Notes: generated from the letters alone by a model not told the origin. Shown: positions 7,878 to 18,806, counted from the first letter of the stretch. The stretch is DNA of 64,000 nt from Roseovarius confluentis (GCF_002917925.1 NZ_PPFE01000007.1:1-64000); one strand, 5' to 3'. Numbers and translations are program-made.

Positions 7878-8795
7878 TCAAGACCCCTTGCGCGTGTCGG
7901 GATGCAGCGACTTGCCCAGAATATGATCCGTGCCGTGCAACACATGCTGCGCCGTCGACACGATCAGCGGGTCAGGCCTTTGCACGATCTCCTCGTCCTT
8001 GCCCGGATAGTCCAGCGAGGCCAGGAAATGCCGCATGCAATTCAACCGCGCACGCTTCTTGTCGTTCGACTTGACGACGGTCCAAGGCGCATCGGCAGTG
8101 TCGGTGTAGAAGAACATCGCCTCCTTCGCCTCGGTGTAGTCATCCCACTTGCCAAGGCTCTGCTTGTCGATCGGGCTCAGCTTCCACTGCTTCAGCGGGT
8201 CCGTGGCGCGGCTGTCGAACCGCCGCTTCTGCTCCTCCTGCGTGACCGAGAACCAGTACTTGTACAGCCGAATGCCCGACCGCGTCAGCATCCGCTCCAA
8301 CTCGGGCGTCTGGCGCATGAACTCCAGGTATTCATGCGGCTGGCAAAAGCCCATCACCCGCTCCACGCCGGCCCGGTTGTACCACGACCGGTCATAGAAC
8401 ACCATTTCGCCCACAGTCGGCAATTCGTTGATATACCTCTGGAAATACCACTGCCCCTGCTCTTCCCAGGTGGGTTTGTTCAACGCCACCACGCGGGCCT
8501 GCCGCGGGTTCAGATGCTCGGTGAACCGCTTGATCGTGCCCCCCTTGCCCGCCGCATCGCGCCCCTCGAACAGCAGCACGAATTTCTGCTCGGCCTCCTG
8601 CGCCCAGTGCTGCACTTTCAACAACTCGGCCTGCAACGGTGCCTTCTCCGCCTCGTAGGCGTCGCGGCTCATCTTCTCCTCGTAGGGATACTCGCCCGCC
8701 TCGAAGGCGCGGCGAAACGCGGTCACGCTGTCCTGCCCGCTCTCCGCCGTCCCGTTACCACGGGCCTTGGCGTTCATCTGTTCCACGACAGCCAT
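7878..8795 (-). CDS. ppk2: Polyphosphate kinase 2
   Basis: A 305-residue PPK2 enzyme, which transfers phosphate between polyphosphate and nucleotides (GDP/ADP to GTP/ATP, or the reverse). Walker A is GRDAAGKGG at 78-86 and Walker B is YDRSWYNRAG with Asp135; the lid motif (RRFDSRATDPLKQWKLSPID) follows. The start at MAVVEQM is set by an AAGGAGAT site six bases upstream. Length and motifs match single-domain PPK2 class I. A ppk1-ppx pair occurs 20 kb away, so the strain has both kinase types. Confidence 0.93.
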   Translation of the reverse strand: MAVVEQMNAKARGNGTAESGQDSVTAFRRAFEAGEYPYEEKMSRDAYEAEKAPLQAELLKVQHWAQEAEQKFVLLFEGRDAAGKGGTIKRFTEHLNPRQARVVALNKPTWEEQGQWYFQRYINELPTVGEMVFYDRSWYNRAGVERVMGFCQPHEYLEFMRQTPELERMLTRSGIRLYKYWFSVTQEEQKRRFDSRATDPLKQWKLSPIDKQSLGKWDDYTEAKEAMFFYTDTADAPWTVVKSNDKKRARLNCMRHFLASLDYPGKDEEIVQRPDPLIVSTAQHVLHGTDHILGKSLHPDTRKGS

Positions 8796-8972
8796 CGCGC
8801 ATCTCCTTCGCTCAATCAAATCAAGCGAAGTATACCGCCCTCTGCCATCCGGCACCTTGATCCCTGTCAAGCTCGCGCGGGCAAGAGCGCCGCATCGAAC
8901 TGCCCCGCGGCAGAGGCAAAGCTCTGCACCCACGGCACCGGCCCGCCATCCCGCGCGCCCGATGCAATGGGC

Positions 8973-9284
8973 TCAGTGGGTCCAGGCGCCCCGGCGGTTG
9001 GTGGCGAAATTCTCGCCATAGCCGCCCCTCCGGATGTTGGGCTTGCGCTTGTGCGGCTCTGCCACGACCACGTCGATGCCGTGCTCCTTGGCATAGTCCA
9101 GCGCCGCCTCCTTGCTGGAAAAACGCAACCGCACCTGCGCCTGCGTGTCCGACGAACTGGTCCAGCCCATCAATGGATCCACGTCGCGCCCGGTCTCGTT
9201 GACATGCTCCAGCACCCAGGTGTTGGTTTTGGCCTGCCCCGATTGGGTGGCTGTCCGCGCGGGCTGGTAGATACGTGCTGGCAT
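8973..9284 (-). CDS. NADH dehydrogenase accessory subunit (NDUFS4-like)
   Basis: A 103-residue protein of the ETC complex I subunit family, the bacterial equivalent of mitochondrial NDUFS4 (18-kDa AQDQ subunit). The family signature [20 protein letters not shown] spans residues about 36-55, and the C-terminus ends in NRRGAWTH. It is found in alphaproteobacteria as a peripheral subunit stabilising complex I. The start at MPARIYQPA is that of the family; upstream residues come from a dispersed repeat in the same frame. Confidence 0.92.
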   Translation of the reverse strand: MPARIYQPARTATQSGQAKTNTWVLEHVNETGRDVDPLMGWTSSSDTQAQVRLRFSSKEAALDYAKEHGIDVVVAEPHKRKPNIRRGGYGENFATNRRGAWTH

Positions 9285-9367
9285 GATACGTCTCCGATCT
9301 GGTCTTGTCCTCCCGATTACCCCAAGCGGCCCCACTGTCACAAGAGGCCATTTGCGCGCGCCCCGCG

Positions 9368-9391
9368 GCTTTTTCTTGCCAAAAATACTCA
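9368..9391. repeat. Dispersed TTTTTCTTGCC-AAATACTCA motif, copy 2
   Basis: GCTTTTTCTTGCC then AAAAATACTCA, one mismatch in 24 to the copy at 6175. It lies in the divergent gap between the complex I accessory gene and uvrB. Confidence 0.6.
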
Positions 9392-9508
9392 AATCCCCAC
9401 GCGCACCTCCTGACAAATCCCGTCACCATTCCAGGCACCATCGCCCGCCCGCCTTGAACTTGGGCTCGCAGGCATCAAGTCTGGGGCAAGTTTCAAGGAA
9501 TCGCCCCC

Positions 9509-11707
<2,199 letters not shown>

Positions 11708-11743
11708 TTGCCTTTCTTGAAATGCTTCAATTAAGTTCCGCAA

Positions 11744-12340
11744 ATGGAAAAGTTTTCAGATTACCTTTATTTCAGCCAATGGCTTAACTTCTTAAAAGAC
11801 GTTTCCGCGAGTTTTGCTTGGCCTATTACGGTGCTAGTGATCGCACTACTATTCCGAAAACAGATTTCGTTGCTTGTAAGTAAACTGCGAAAAGCCAAGC
11901 TTGCAGGAAACGAATTTGATTTCAGTCGCGAGGTGGATGAATTTCTGGACGACGCTAAAGAAGCGGGAGTGGAACCTTCAATCGTCAATGTTCGCGAACT
12001 TAGGCCTGAAGACGCACAACTGATTATCTTAAAAGAATTCGCCGAAATTGAAGAAATTCTCCGCTCATGGTTTGCCAGTAATTGGGCAAACTACGAAAAA
12101 AAGCTCAATGTTTCTCCCAACAAGCGGCCTGTATCTTTTATGGCGAGATTAAGAGTCCTAGACAAAAATAACATCCTTGACGCAGACACAGTGTCTTTGC
12201 TTCACAACCTACGACATTTGAGAAATGAGGCTGCTCACACGACTGATTTTAAACTTCTAGCTGGTGAAGCTTTCGATTTTATTGCAACCGCACAAGGTCT
12301 AAAGAACAGGGTCAGATCAGCATTGAATGACGCGACCTAA
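11744..12340 (+). CDS. Membrane-anchored HEPN-like protein, low G+C
   Basis: A 198-residue protein unlike its neighbours: the lines I counted are about 38-45% G+C, against well over 60% around it, and it uses A/T-ending codons. Residues about 22-38 are one transmembrane helix with a short N-terminal part; 39-60 are basic. The soluble C-terminal half is all-alpha and contains LLHNLRHLRNEAAH, in which Arg160-Asn-x3-His165 matches the R-x4-6-H catalytic motif of HEPN ribonucleases (also found in DUF4145-like proteins). Family assignment is by pattern only. Composition suggests horizontal transfer between uvrB and the ABM gene; no obvious partner gene is adjacent. Confidence 0.7.
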   Translation: MEKFSDYLYFSQWLNFLKDVSASFAWPITVLVIALLFRKQISLLVSKLRKAKLAGNEFDFSREVDEFLDDAKEAGVEPSIVNVRELRPEDAQLIILKEFAEIEEILRSWFASNWANYEKKLNVSPNKRPVSFMARLRVLDKNNILDADTVSLLHNLRHLRNEAAHTTDFKLLAGEAFDFIATAQGLKNRVRSALNDAT

Positions 12341-12382
12341 AAGAGTAAGCCTCCCCCTTACTGTTGGAATACCTTTGAACAG

Positions 12383-12700
12383 TTAAAACACCCCCGCCAC
12401 CTCGTACATCACCGGCTCGAACCGCGAGCACATACCCGCGAACTCCCGGTTCCGCCGCCGCATCTCCTCGGACCGCAGCATCGCCTGGAAATCCTCCCGC
12501 CGCTCCCATTGCGAGTAATTGGCGATCCGCGTCTGCGCGTCGTTCACATGCAGCGCGGCGGCGATGAACCCGGTCTGTTTCGAGATAAACTCCGCATAAG
12601 CCGCCTCCAGCGCCTCCAGCAAATCCGCGCAGGTGCCCGGCGAGCATTCGAACGTTGTGACGACAGTCTGGCACGTGGCCCCGGCCTCGATCTTCAACAT
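12383..12700 (-). CDS. Antibiotic biosynthesis monooxygenase-like protein
   Basis: A 105-residue single-domain protein of the ABM/dimeric alpha-beta-barrel type: the pattern G-F-I-A-A-x-L-H-V-N-D...R-I-A-N-Y-S-Q-W-E-R-x-E-D-F at about 44-72 is typical. GGAGGA precedes the start. Relatives include small heme- or quinol-acting monooxygenases, but many have no known substrate. It stands alone and is convergent with the low-G+C gene. Confidence 0.75.
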   Translation of the reverse strand: MLKIEAGATCQTVVTTFECSPGTCADLLEALEAAYAEFISKQTGFIAAALHVNDAQTRIANYSQWERREDFQAMLRSEEMRRRNREFAGMCSRFEPVMYEVAGVF

Positions 12701-12740
12701 GGGCGATTCCTCCTCTGCTCGAGCCTAGCACAGCACCGCC

Positions 12741-13442
12741 TCAAAACGAGATCGTATCCACCAGTCGCACCCGCACGCCCTCGATCACCTGTTCCTGCCC
12801 CGGTACGCGTGCAGTCCGCAGCGTCTTCTGCTGCTGCAGGATCCGGTCCACCACCGCCTGGTCCCGCGGCGACAGCCGGTTCTCGTCACAGGCGTCCGTT
12901 CGGGCCCACAGGTTGCGCGAGATCGGCCCGGCGATGGCGCTCGCCACCGTGTCCTGGCTGAAATCCCGCGCCACGATCCGCCGGTCACGCTCCAGCGTCT
13001 TCAACGTCTCGACGAAAATATCGACCGTTTCCTGGAACGCCATGTCGCGAGTCTTCAGCTGTTCCGGCGTCGCCTCCGGGTCCTGCACGCAGCGTCGCGC
13101 GGCGAAAAGCCAGTCATGCACGATATAGACCGGTCCGTAACTCCAGGGCGAAAACCCCCGGAACGCCTGCGCCACGCGCGGAATCGACCCGCCATCGGTA
13201 TACATCACGCCGGGCGCGATGACGGCCGGCACGCTCCCCTCAGGACGGATGAAACGCAACTCGAATCCCGGCACCGGCACATAGACGAACCGCCCGCCGC
13301 TGCCCGAGCCCGCAGTGCTCTGTTCCAGCCAATAGACCGACACCGCGCCGTCGAATTCCCCCGCCCGGGCGCTCTCGAAATCCACCTCCGCACAGCCAGA
13401 AAGGCCTGCCAAGGCCATGAAAATCGCCCCAAGCCGCTGCAT
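12741..13442 (-). CDS. DUF1353-family lipoprotein
   Basis: A 233-residue predicted lipoprotein: signal MQRLGAIFMALAGLSG ahead of Cys17 (lipobox LSGC). The motif YTDGGSIPRVAQAF followed about 20 residues later by YIVHDWLF matches the DUF1353 pattern (D-G-x-S-I-P ... H-D-x-L). DUF1353 is known mainly from phage and bacterial proteins of unknown role, sometimes linked to cell-wall processing. The C-terminal about 100 residues are not part of that domain and I do not recognise them. It is divergent from the exported protein gene at 13607. Confidence 0.7.
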   Translation of the reverse strand: MQRLGAIFMALAGLSGCAEVDFESARAGEFDGAVSVYWLEQSTAGSGSGGRFVYVPVPGFELRFIRPEGSVPAVIAPGVMYTDGGSIPRVAQAFRGFSPWSYGPVYIVHDWLFAARRCVQDPEATPEQLKTRDMAFQETVDIFVETLKTLERDRRIVARDFSQDTVASAIAGPISRNLWARTDACDENRLSPRDQAVVDRILQQQKTLRTARVPGQEQVIEGVRVRLVDTISF

Positions 13443-13606
13443 CCAAACCCCTTCTTTTCAAGCGTCGCGCCGGGTCATCATGGCACGATTCCGCCGATTT
13501 CCAAAACCTGCCGGGAACCACCATGCCCACGACGCGGTTGTATCGCCGAACGCCACGAGGGATGCGCCACGGGGCCATCCGGCGTTCGCAGAAAAGGAGT
13601 AGAATG

Positions 13607-14101
13607 ATGAAATCGTTTCTCAGAACCACCGCGCTGGCAGCCCTGCTTTCCCTGCCGCTCGCCGCGACCGCAGCTGAAACCGCTGTCTCGGACATTTCCG
13701 TCGAGGCCGACCTGAGCTCCATCCAGAACGCCACCGCCGCCAATGTCTGGGCCAACCTGCCCGCCGACCTGAAAAGTACTCTGGCAGTGCAGCTGGCCGA
13801 CCAGATCGCCGCCGAGGGCGAAGACGGCGCCCAGATCATGATCGACATCACCTCGGTCGAGCTGGCCTCGTCCTTCGAGAACGTCGCCGACCTGGCCGAC
13901 TCGAAGATTTCCGGCGACGTGGTCATCGAACGGCCCGGCGACCAGTATGACGAAGCCTACAGCCTGACCGTCAACGCCGAGCAGGCCGCGGTTCTGCTTC
14001 CGGCGGACGCCGACATCATGCTGCTCGCCCCCGGCAGCATGGAGTTCTACAACGCGATGGTCGGCGCCTTCGCCAACAACATCGCCGAGAAGATGCAGTA
14101 A
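13607..14101 (+). CDS. Exported protein of unknown function
   Basis: A 164-residue protein with a clear signal peptide (MKSFLRTTALAALLSLPLAATAAE). The mature domain is acidic, has no cysteines and looks globular; I cannot assign a family. Of two tandem ATGs (13604 and 13607) the second is spaced better (seven bases) from GGAG. A strong hairpin terminator follows its stop. Confidence 0.75.
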   Translation: MKSFLRTTALAALLSLPLAATAAETAVSDISVEADLSSIQNATAANVWANLPADLKSTLAVQLADQIAAEGEDGAQIMIDITSVELASSFENVADLADSKISGDVVIERPGDQYDEAYSLTVNAEQAAVLLPADADIMLLAPGSMEFYNAMVGAFANNIAEKMQ

Positions 14102-14124
14102 GCGACCAAATCCCTAACGGTCTT

Positions 14125-14152
14125 CGCCCGTCCCGCTTCGCCGGGGCGGGCG
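14125..14152 (+). terminator. Rho-independent-type terminator
   Basis: CGCCCGTCCC and GGGGCGGGCG form a 10-bp stem (one G-T pair) with an 8-base loop, followed by ATTTCGTT, 24 bases after the stop of the exported protein gene. It overlaps nothing else and also faces the convergent sulfotransferase-like gene. Confidence 0.7.
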
Positions 14153-14159
14153 ATTTCGT

Positions 14160-14909
14160 TCAGACGCGCAGCGCGCGTTCCGACAATTTCTGGAAAAAGG
14201 GCGCGTGGTGCCGCAGGTAGTCCAGCAGATGCGGCGCCTTCTCGACCAGCGCGTCGAATTCAATCTCCTTGCGCAGCATTTCCTCCGGGTCCGCCGTGCG
14301 GATGCCCGAGGACGTGCGCGCTTCTTCGTGCCACGCGCTGACATGCTCCCAATCCTCGGGCGGGGCCTGCCAGTCGAACGCGGCCTCGGTCCACTCCAGC
14401 CCGATCCGCGCCCAAAGCGCGCGCATGATGCCCTTGGGGTCGGCCCGCACCGCCTCTGCCTCGATCACCACGGGCGACAGCCCATCGGCCTCGGCCGCCT
14501 GGTACAGCCGCCATTGCGCCTCCAGCCCGACGTTCTCCAGCGTGAAGTCCGGATCCAGCTTGTGATAACTCAGCAGCGACGCCACCGGCGGACGGACCAG
14601 GAAAACATGGGTGATCCGGCGCAGCATCCGCGCGTCCTCCAGCATCCGCGGCACCACGTAAAACGCCATGTCCTTGAAAAACACCGGGCCATCCTCGGCC
14701 CGCTCCTGCAACATGTCGCAGATACCCTCATAAGTGGTCGGATGCCCCGGCACCGGCTCGAACCCCGGAAAATCCCGGCCCTGGCCCACGTAATAGTCGT
14801 ACATGAACGGCTCGTGCAGCACGTCCAGGTCGCCGCGTTCGCGCATGATCCGTTCCGTCGCCGTGGACATCGACCGCGGATGCGCCCAAAGCGCGATGAT
14901 CTTGTGCAT
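14160..14909 (-). CDS. Sulfotransferase-like protein
   Basis: A 249-residue protein with the P-loop-like N-terminus ALWAHPRSMSTATERIM, close to the 5'-PSB loop (R-S-x-S-T) that binds PAPS in sulfotransferases. A later segment, RITHVFLVRPPVASLLSYHKL, resembles the 3'-phosphate-binding strand R-x-P-x-x-x-x-x-S. Such proteins are common in Roseobacter genomes and their substrates are unknown; some relatives are fused to or sit beside aminotransferases. It is a single gene. Confidence 0.7.
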   Translation of the reverse strand: MHKIIALWAHPRSMSTATERIMRERGDLDVLHEPFMYDYYVGQGRDFPGFEPVPGHPTTYEGICDMLQERAEDGPVFFKDMAFYVVPRMLEDARMLRRITHVFLVRPPVASLLSYHKLDPDFTLENVGLEAQWRLYQAAEADGLSPVVIEAEAVRADPKGIMRALWARIGLEWTEAAFDWQAPPEDWEHVSAWHEEARTSSGIRTADPEEMLRKEIEFDALVEKAPHLLDYLRHHAPFFQKLSERALRV

Positions 14910-14985
14910 GCAACGGCCCTCCTGCGACGGACCCTACAAAGCGCGCGCCAGAGTTTCTAGGCCTTTCACCCGCCGGCTCCCCCGC

Positions 14986-15957
14986 TCAGAGCGACCCCTC
15001 GTCGGTCAGTGACTTGGGCCGCGTGGTGGACCCGTCGCGATAGGCAATGCACTGCCACGGCGCCTGCCCCGGCCCCACGCCCACGATCACCTCCGTGCCC
15101 GCCTCGGAAAAACTCGAACTCAGCAGGACCACGTCAGGATTGTTGGTCTCCTCGGTCACAGCCTGCAGACAGGCCTGCTCGGCGGCGCTTGGCATATCGG
15201 AGGCCGCTGCGTCCGAGCCGCTCGCCGTCCCGGTCGGCCCTGCCGACGGGTCGTTGCTGCCTTCCACAAGGTAGTCTCCTGCGGCCCAGCCCTCAAAACC
15301 CGGATCGGCCAGTGTCGCCACCCGGCACCAGCGCCGCGCTTCTTCCATCCGGCAGCCCAGGTTGCGGACGTTCTGCCCGTTGTTCAGCGTCGTCACCACG
15401 GCCGCGCCGCCCGACGGAGCTTCGCGCAGATTCAGCACACCGCCGCCCGACGTCGCCACGCGGTAAAAATCCGGCCCGCCCTGCAGCCCGTCGGCATAGT
15501 CGTTCTGTACCGTATCACCGGTCGCGCCCTCGATGCTGATGGAAAGCTCGTAGTCAGACACTTCCTCGCGCCGTGCCGCGCTGCGCATCATGTAGACCGA
15601 GATCGTGTAGGTCCCGGATGCAGGCAGCACCCCGTCGAACCGGTTCAGATCGGGCACCATCTCGCCCATCGTCCCGGCATTGGCAATTGCCTCGTCGCCC
15701 GGCCCCTTTCCGGGGGCGTAGACGTTGAAATAGGTGGCCAGGTTCGTCGGCTCCAATCTGACCTGCATCCGCTGCCCGGCCTCTGCACCCAACGTGTAAA
15801 GCACGCTTTCATAGCCGGTGATGCTGTCGGTGATCGTCGTGCCGCTGGTGCCCGCGTCGAAGCGGACCGTTTCCGTCCGCGTGTCATCCTGCGCCACCAA
15901 AGCGGCAGGCGCCCCACAAGCAATCGCCATTGTCAGGAAAAATGCTCTCGCGTTCAT
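14986..15957 (-). CDS. Exported SH3-domain protein
   Basis: A 323-residue periplasmic protein with signal peptide MNARAFFLTMAIACGAPAALVAQ. The N-terminal domain (about 30-155) looks like a beta-sandwich. A bacterial SH3 domain follows at about 170-235 (VLNLREAPSGGAAVVTTLNNGQNVRNLGC...RRWCRVA...EGWAAGDYL), the type that binds cell-wall peptides. A linker rich in Ser/Gly/Thr leads to a C-terminal domain (about 260-323) with a single-Trp motif PWQCIAYRDGSTTRPKSL. Role unknown, probably wall- or envelope-associated. Confidence 0.75.
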   Translation of the reverse strand: MNARAFFLTMAIACGAPAALVAQDDTRTETVRFDAGTSGTTITDSITGYESVLYTLGAEAGQRMQVRLEPTNLATYFNVYAPGKGPGDEAIANAGTMGEMVPDLNRFDGVLPASGTYTISVYMMRSAARREEVSDYELSISIEGATGDTVQNDYADGLQGGPDFYRVATSGGGVLNLREAPSGGAAVVTTLNNGQNVRNLGCRMEEARRWCRVATLADPGFEGWAAGDYLVEGSNDPSAGPTGTASGSDAAASDMPSAAEQACLQAVTEETNNPDVVLLSSSFSEAGTEVIVGVGPGQAPWQCIAYRDGSTTRPKSLTDEGSL

Positions 15958-16033
15958 CAGTGGTCTCCCTTGAACTGTAGCTGTTCAGTCAAAGGCCCCG
16001 ATAACTAATGAAAACTCGCTTGTTTAAAGAAAT

Positions 16034-16063
16034 GGGCCTGCCCGCCGAACCGCGGGCAAGCCC
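16034..16063 (-). terminator. Hairpin terminator after the zinc-ribbon gene
   Basis: GGGCCTGCCCGC pairs with GCGGGCAAGCCC (one mismatch, six-base loop). On the minus strand it is followed by ATTTCTTTAAAC. It lies about 75 bases beyond the zinc-ribbon stop codon. Confidence 0.65.
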
Positions 16064-16135
16064 AGCATAGCACATTCCTGGCGCCAGCAGCCCAAGAAAG
16101 AACCGTCGGTCAAAACGACAGATCCCGGGGCAGCC

Positions 16136-16363
16136 TCAGAAGTCGAACAGCTCTTCCAGGAACCCGCCGCGCTTTTTCTTCTTCTGCGGGCGGCTGTCGG
16201 CCTGCCAGACGCGGGCATCCGGCGCCTCGGGCGTGGTCCGCTCGATGAGCTTGTCCAGCTCGCCACGGTCAAGCCACACCCCACGGCATTGCGGGCAATA
16301 GTCGATCTCGACACCGGCGCGGTCGGTGATCACCAGCGTTTCTCCGTCAACCGGACATTTCAT
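16136..16363 (-). CDS. TFIIB-type zinc-ribbon protein
   Basis: A 75-residue protein: MKCPVDGETLVI...IDYCPQCRGVWLDRGELDKLIE. One C-P-V-D half site plus C-P-x-C gives the zf-TFIIB fold seen in a widespread family of small bacterial proteins. The C-terminus has a lysine run (KKKKRGG) and ends in the acidic-aromatic FLEELFDF. AGGAGG precedes the start. Function unknown; probably a nucleic acid- or protein-binding zinc protein. Confidence 0.85.
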   Translation of the reverse strand: MKCPVDGETLVITDRAGVEIDYCPQCRGVWLDRGELDKLIERTTPEAPDARVWQADSRPQKKKKRGGFLEELFDF

Positions 16364-16430
16364 CGGGCAGTCCTCCTGTAATCCTGTTCATTGCATTCCA
16401 GATGGGCATCGCCCGCCGGTTTCTCAAGCC

Positions 16431-16838
16431 TCAGCGCAGGACATGCACCGCGCAGGCGGCATGCCGCACAACGTATTGCGCGGTCGATCCCAGCAGCAGG
16501 TCCTGCATCCCCGGGCGGTGCCCCGCGATCACGATGCAATCGACCTTGTGGCTGTCGGCATAGTCCACGATGGTGCGCCCCGAATGGCCATCCACCACCA
16601 CGCCGGCGGCGTGCTCCAGGCCCGAGGCTGCGCTGTCCAGCTCCGCCTGAATCGCGATCTTGCGTTCTTTCACGTAACCGCCGGGCAGATAGGTCGCGGC
16701 ATAGCTCGGGATCTGCTCGATGACGTGAAACAGCGTGATCTTCGCGCTGTGCTCGGCCAGCACTTCGGCCACGTGCATCGCGCCTGCCGCATCGCGATCT
16801 TCGTCAAAGGACACAGGCACAAGGATATGGGTATACAT
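16431..16838 (-). CDS. Universal stress protein (UspA family)
   Basis: A 135-residue single Usp domain. It opens with MYTHILVPVSFDEDRDAAGAM and carries the ATP-binding glycine motif near the end (GHRPGMQDLLLGSTAQYVVRHAACAVHVLR, i.e. G-x2-G-x9-G-S/T). The start is fixed by GAGGAGACC eight bases upstream. Usp proteins bind ATP and help survival in stasis or stress; no partner gene is adjacent. Confidence 0.92.
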   Translation of the reverse strand: MYTHILVPVSFDEDRDAAGAMHVAEVLAEHSAKITLFHVIEQIPSYAATYLPGGYVKERKIAIQAELDSAASGLEHAAGVVVDGHSGRTIVDYADSHKVDCIVIAGHRPGMQDLLLGSTAQYVVRHAACAVHVLR

Positions 16839-16904
16839 GACGGTCTCCTCCTCTTTGGACACGCCATTGTCCCACAGCCGCGCCCCCGCCCACCTTGACA
16901 TGGA

Positions 16905-17804
16905 TCACCCCCGGCGCAACACGCGCCCGTCCGTCACCAGCAGCCCCAGCGCGATCAGGCCGAACCCGACCCACGCCTCCGCGCTTAGTCGCTCGCCCAG
17001 GAACACCGCGCCAAGCCCCGCCGCAAAGGGCGGGATCATCAGCGTCACCAGCATCAGGTTCGCCGCGCCCGCGCGCCGCAGGATGGCGAAGTAAAGCAGG
17101 TAGGCCAGCGCCGTCGACAGCGCCGCCAGCGACACCAGCGCCGCCCAGACATGCATCGAAAGGTCGAACCGCGGCACCCCGTCCACCCACAGCGCCACGG
17201 GCAGCATCAGCAGGCTCGATCCGATCAGCATCCCCAGCGCGTTCATCTGGGGCGCCTGCCCCGCCAGCGCCCGCTTGGCCCAGACACTGGCCAGCGCATA
17301 GCTCAGCGCCGCGCCCAACACCGCAAGCTGTGCAAGGTTGCGAAGGTCCACACCGCGCAGCAGGTCCGGCCCCATGATCGCCGCCACGCCCGCCAGGCCC
17401 AGCAAGGCGCCCACGATCTTGCGCGGCACCATCGGCTCGTCGCGCAACAGCAGCCCCGCCACCACCGCACCGAACACCGCCGTCGTCCCATTCAGGATCG
17501 AGGCCAGCCCGCTCTGGATCTCCACCTGCGCCCAGAAGATCAATGAGAACGGGAGCGCGTTGTTCAGCGCCCCCATCACGAGATAGGCGCCCCAGATCCT
17601 TGGCTCCCTTGGCAGCTGCAGCCCCAGCATTCGCACGACCACCAGCAGAATCGGCACCGCCCAGACGACCCGATGCAGCGTGATGGTCAGCGGCGGAACC
17701 TCGGTCAGCGCAATTTCCGCGAAAAAGAACGACCCGCCCCAGACGGCGGCCAGCGCCAGCAGCATCAGGGCGGAGGATGGGGATATGGACGGGCTGTCGC
17801 TCAT
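16905..17804 (-). CDS. EamA/DMT-family membrane transporter
   Basis: A 299-residue ten-helix transporter with two EamA repeats, the first starting ALMLLALAAVWGGSFFFAEIAL and the second LAVLGAALSYALASVWAKRAL. Start chosen at MSDSPS; an ATG five codons earlier is also possible. Substrate unknown. This is one of three EamA proteins in the window and is not closely similar to the one at 907-1785. Confidence 0.85.
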   Translation of the reverse strand: MSDSPSISPSSALMLLALAAVWGGSFFFAEIALTEVPPLTITLHRVVWAVPILLVVVRMLGLQLPREPRIWGAYLVMGALNNALPFSLIFWAQVEIQSGLASILNGTTAVFGAVVAGLLLRDEPMVPRKIVGALLGLAGVAAIMGPDLLRGVDLRNLAQLAVLGAALSYALASVWAKRALAGQAPQMNALGMLIGSSLLMLPVALWVDGVPRFDLSMHVWAALVSLAALSTALAYLLYFAILRRAGAANLMLVTLMIPPFAAGLGAVFLGERLSAEAWVGFGLIALGLLVTDGRVLRRG

Positions 17805-17903
17805 GCCCGTTGGTCGCATGACACCCTTGTCCGGACGACCCGTTTCTTGCGGCAAATACCGCGCGTCAGGTCAGTCCGGCCTGCCGTCCGGCAAGCCGCG
17901 GCG

Positions 17904-18302
17904 TCAGGCCACGCCGTCGCCGGTGCGCTTCAATTGCACACCGTTGATCTTCCAGCCGCCTGGCCCCTGGATCATCTCGTATTCCAGCTCGTAATACACG
18001 CCGTCCGCACCGCGGATCAGCACGTCCTGAACCAGTGCATCGCCCTTGTCCCGCTCACCCAGGAATTCCACTTCGGCCGGGCGCCAGACCATCGGATAGC
18101 CGTTGCGCACCATCTGCCCGAACCGCTCGGGCGAGCCGAAGATGCCCTGGATCATCGGGCTGGCATGGGTGAAGGCGCTGTCGAAATCGTCCTGCTGAAA
18201 CGCGTCAAGCTGGTCCGAGATAACCTGACGCGCAGCGTCGTCGGCACGCGCCGGCATGGCCAAAAGGAAGATCACTACAAGAAAAGAAAGAAAACGGGTC
18301 AT
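17904..18302 (-). CDS. DUF4864-like exported protein
   Basis: A 132-residue protein with a signal peptide (MTRFLSFLVVIFLLAMPARA) followed by a cystatin/NTF2-like alpha-beta domain: VISDQLDAFQQDDFDSAFTHASPMIQGIFGSPERF...GWKINGVQL. This pattern is that of DUF4864. The ATG is preceded by GAGGAG; a TTG one codon upstream is less likely. Function unknown, probably periplasmic. Confidence 0.75.
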   Translation of the reverse strand: MTRFLSFLVVIFLLAMPARADDAARQVISDQLDAFQQDDFDSAFTHASPMIQGIFGSPERFGQMVRNGYPMVWRPAEVEFLGERDKGDALVQDVLIRGADGVYYELEYEMIQGPGGWKINGVQLKRTGDGVA

Positions 18303-18362
18303 CAATACACTCCTCTGAGAGGGATGATAGCCCGTCCTGCCCGCGCATCAATGCCGTGCCGG

Positions 18363-18806
18363 CTACTGCTCCTGCAGCGACTGCAAAAACACCACCAGAT
18401 CCGCAACCGGTTGCGACACCATCACCGGCTGTCCAGCCCCCGTGCGCACCGCGATCTGGCGCGTCGTGTCAAAGAAATCGCCGTAGACCGGCATGCTGGA
18501 CCCGTGCGACACCAGCGGGTCGCGCCCGTCGATCCTCTGCGCCACGCGCTCCACCGGGAAAGTGCCGCCATGGCGGGCGGTCAGCGTTGTCAGGTCCGAG
18601 GGCTGCACCAGCAGCACCTCGCGCATCGGCCCGTGACCATCGGCACGGGGTCCGTGACAGCTAACGCAATGCTGTGCATAAAGCGCGGCACCGGCTCCGG
18701 CGTCCCCTTCCGCCAGGACCGGCCCCGCGCCCAAGGCCAGACATGCAACCGCCCCGATCAGCCGCGGGCGTCCGGCCCATCCTTCATGCGTGCTGAATGC
18801 TCTCAT
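18363..18806 (-). CDS. Class I c-type cytochrome
   Basis: A 147-residue exported monoheme cytochrome. Signal peptide to about residue 32 (VACLALGAGPVLA), then the heme motif C47-V-S-C50-H51 and a candidate axial methionine in SSMPVYGDFF. GGAGGA lies six bases ahead of the ATG. The domain is of the short cytochrome c553/cbb3-III type found in small electron carriers. An FNR-like box lies about 113 bases upstream, which suggests oxygen control. Confidence 0.85.
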   Translation of the reverse strand: MRAFSTHEGWAGRPRLIGAVACLALGAGPVLAEGDAGAGAALYAQHCVSCHGPRADGHGPMREVLLVQPSDLTTLTARHGGTFPVERVAQRIDGRDPLVSHGSSMPVYGDFFDTTRQIAVRTGAGQPVMVSQPVADLVVFLQSLQEQ

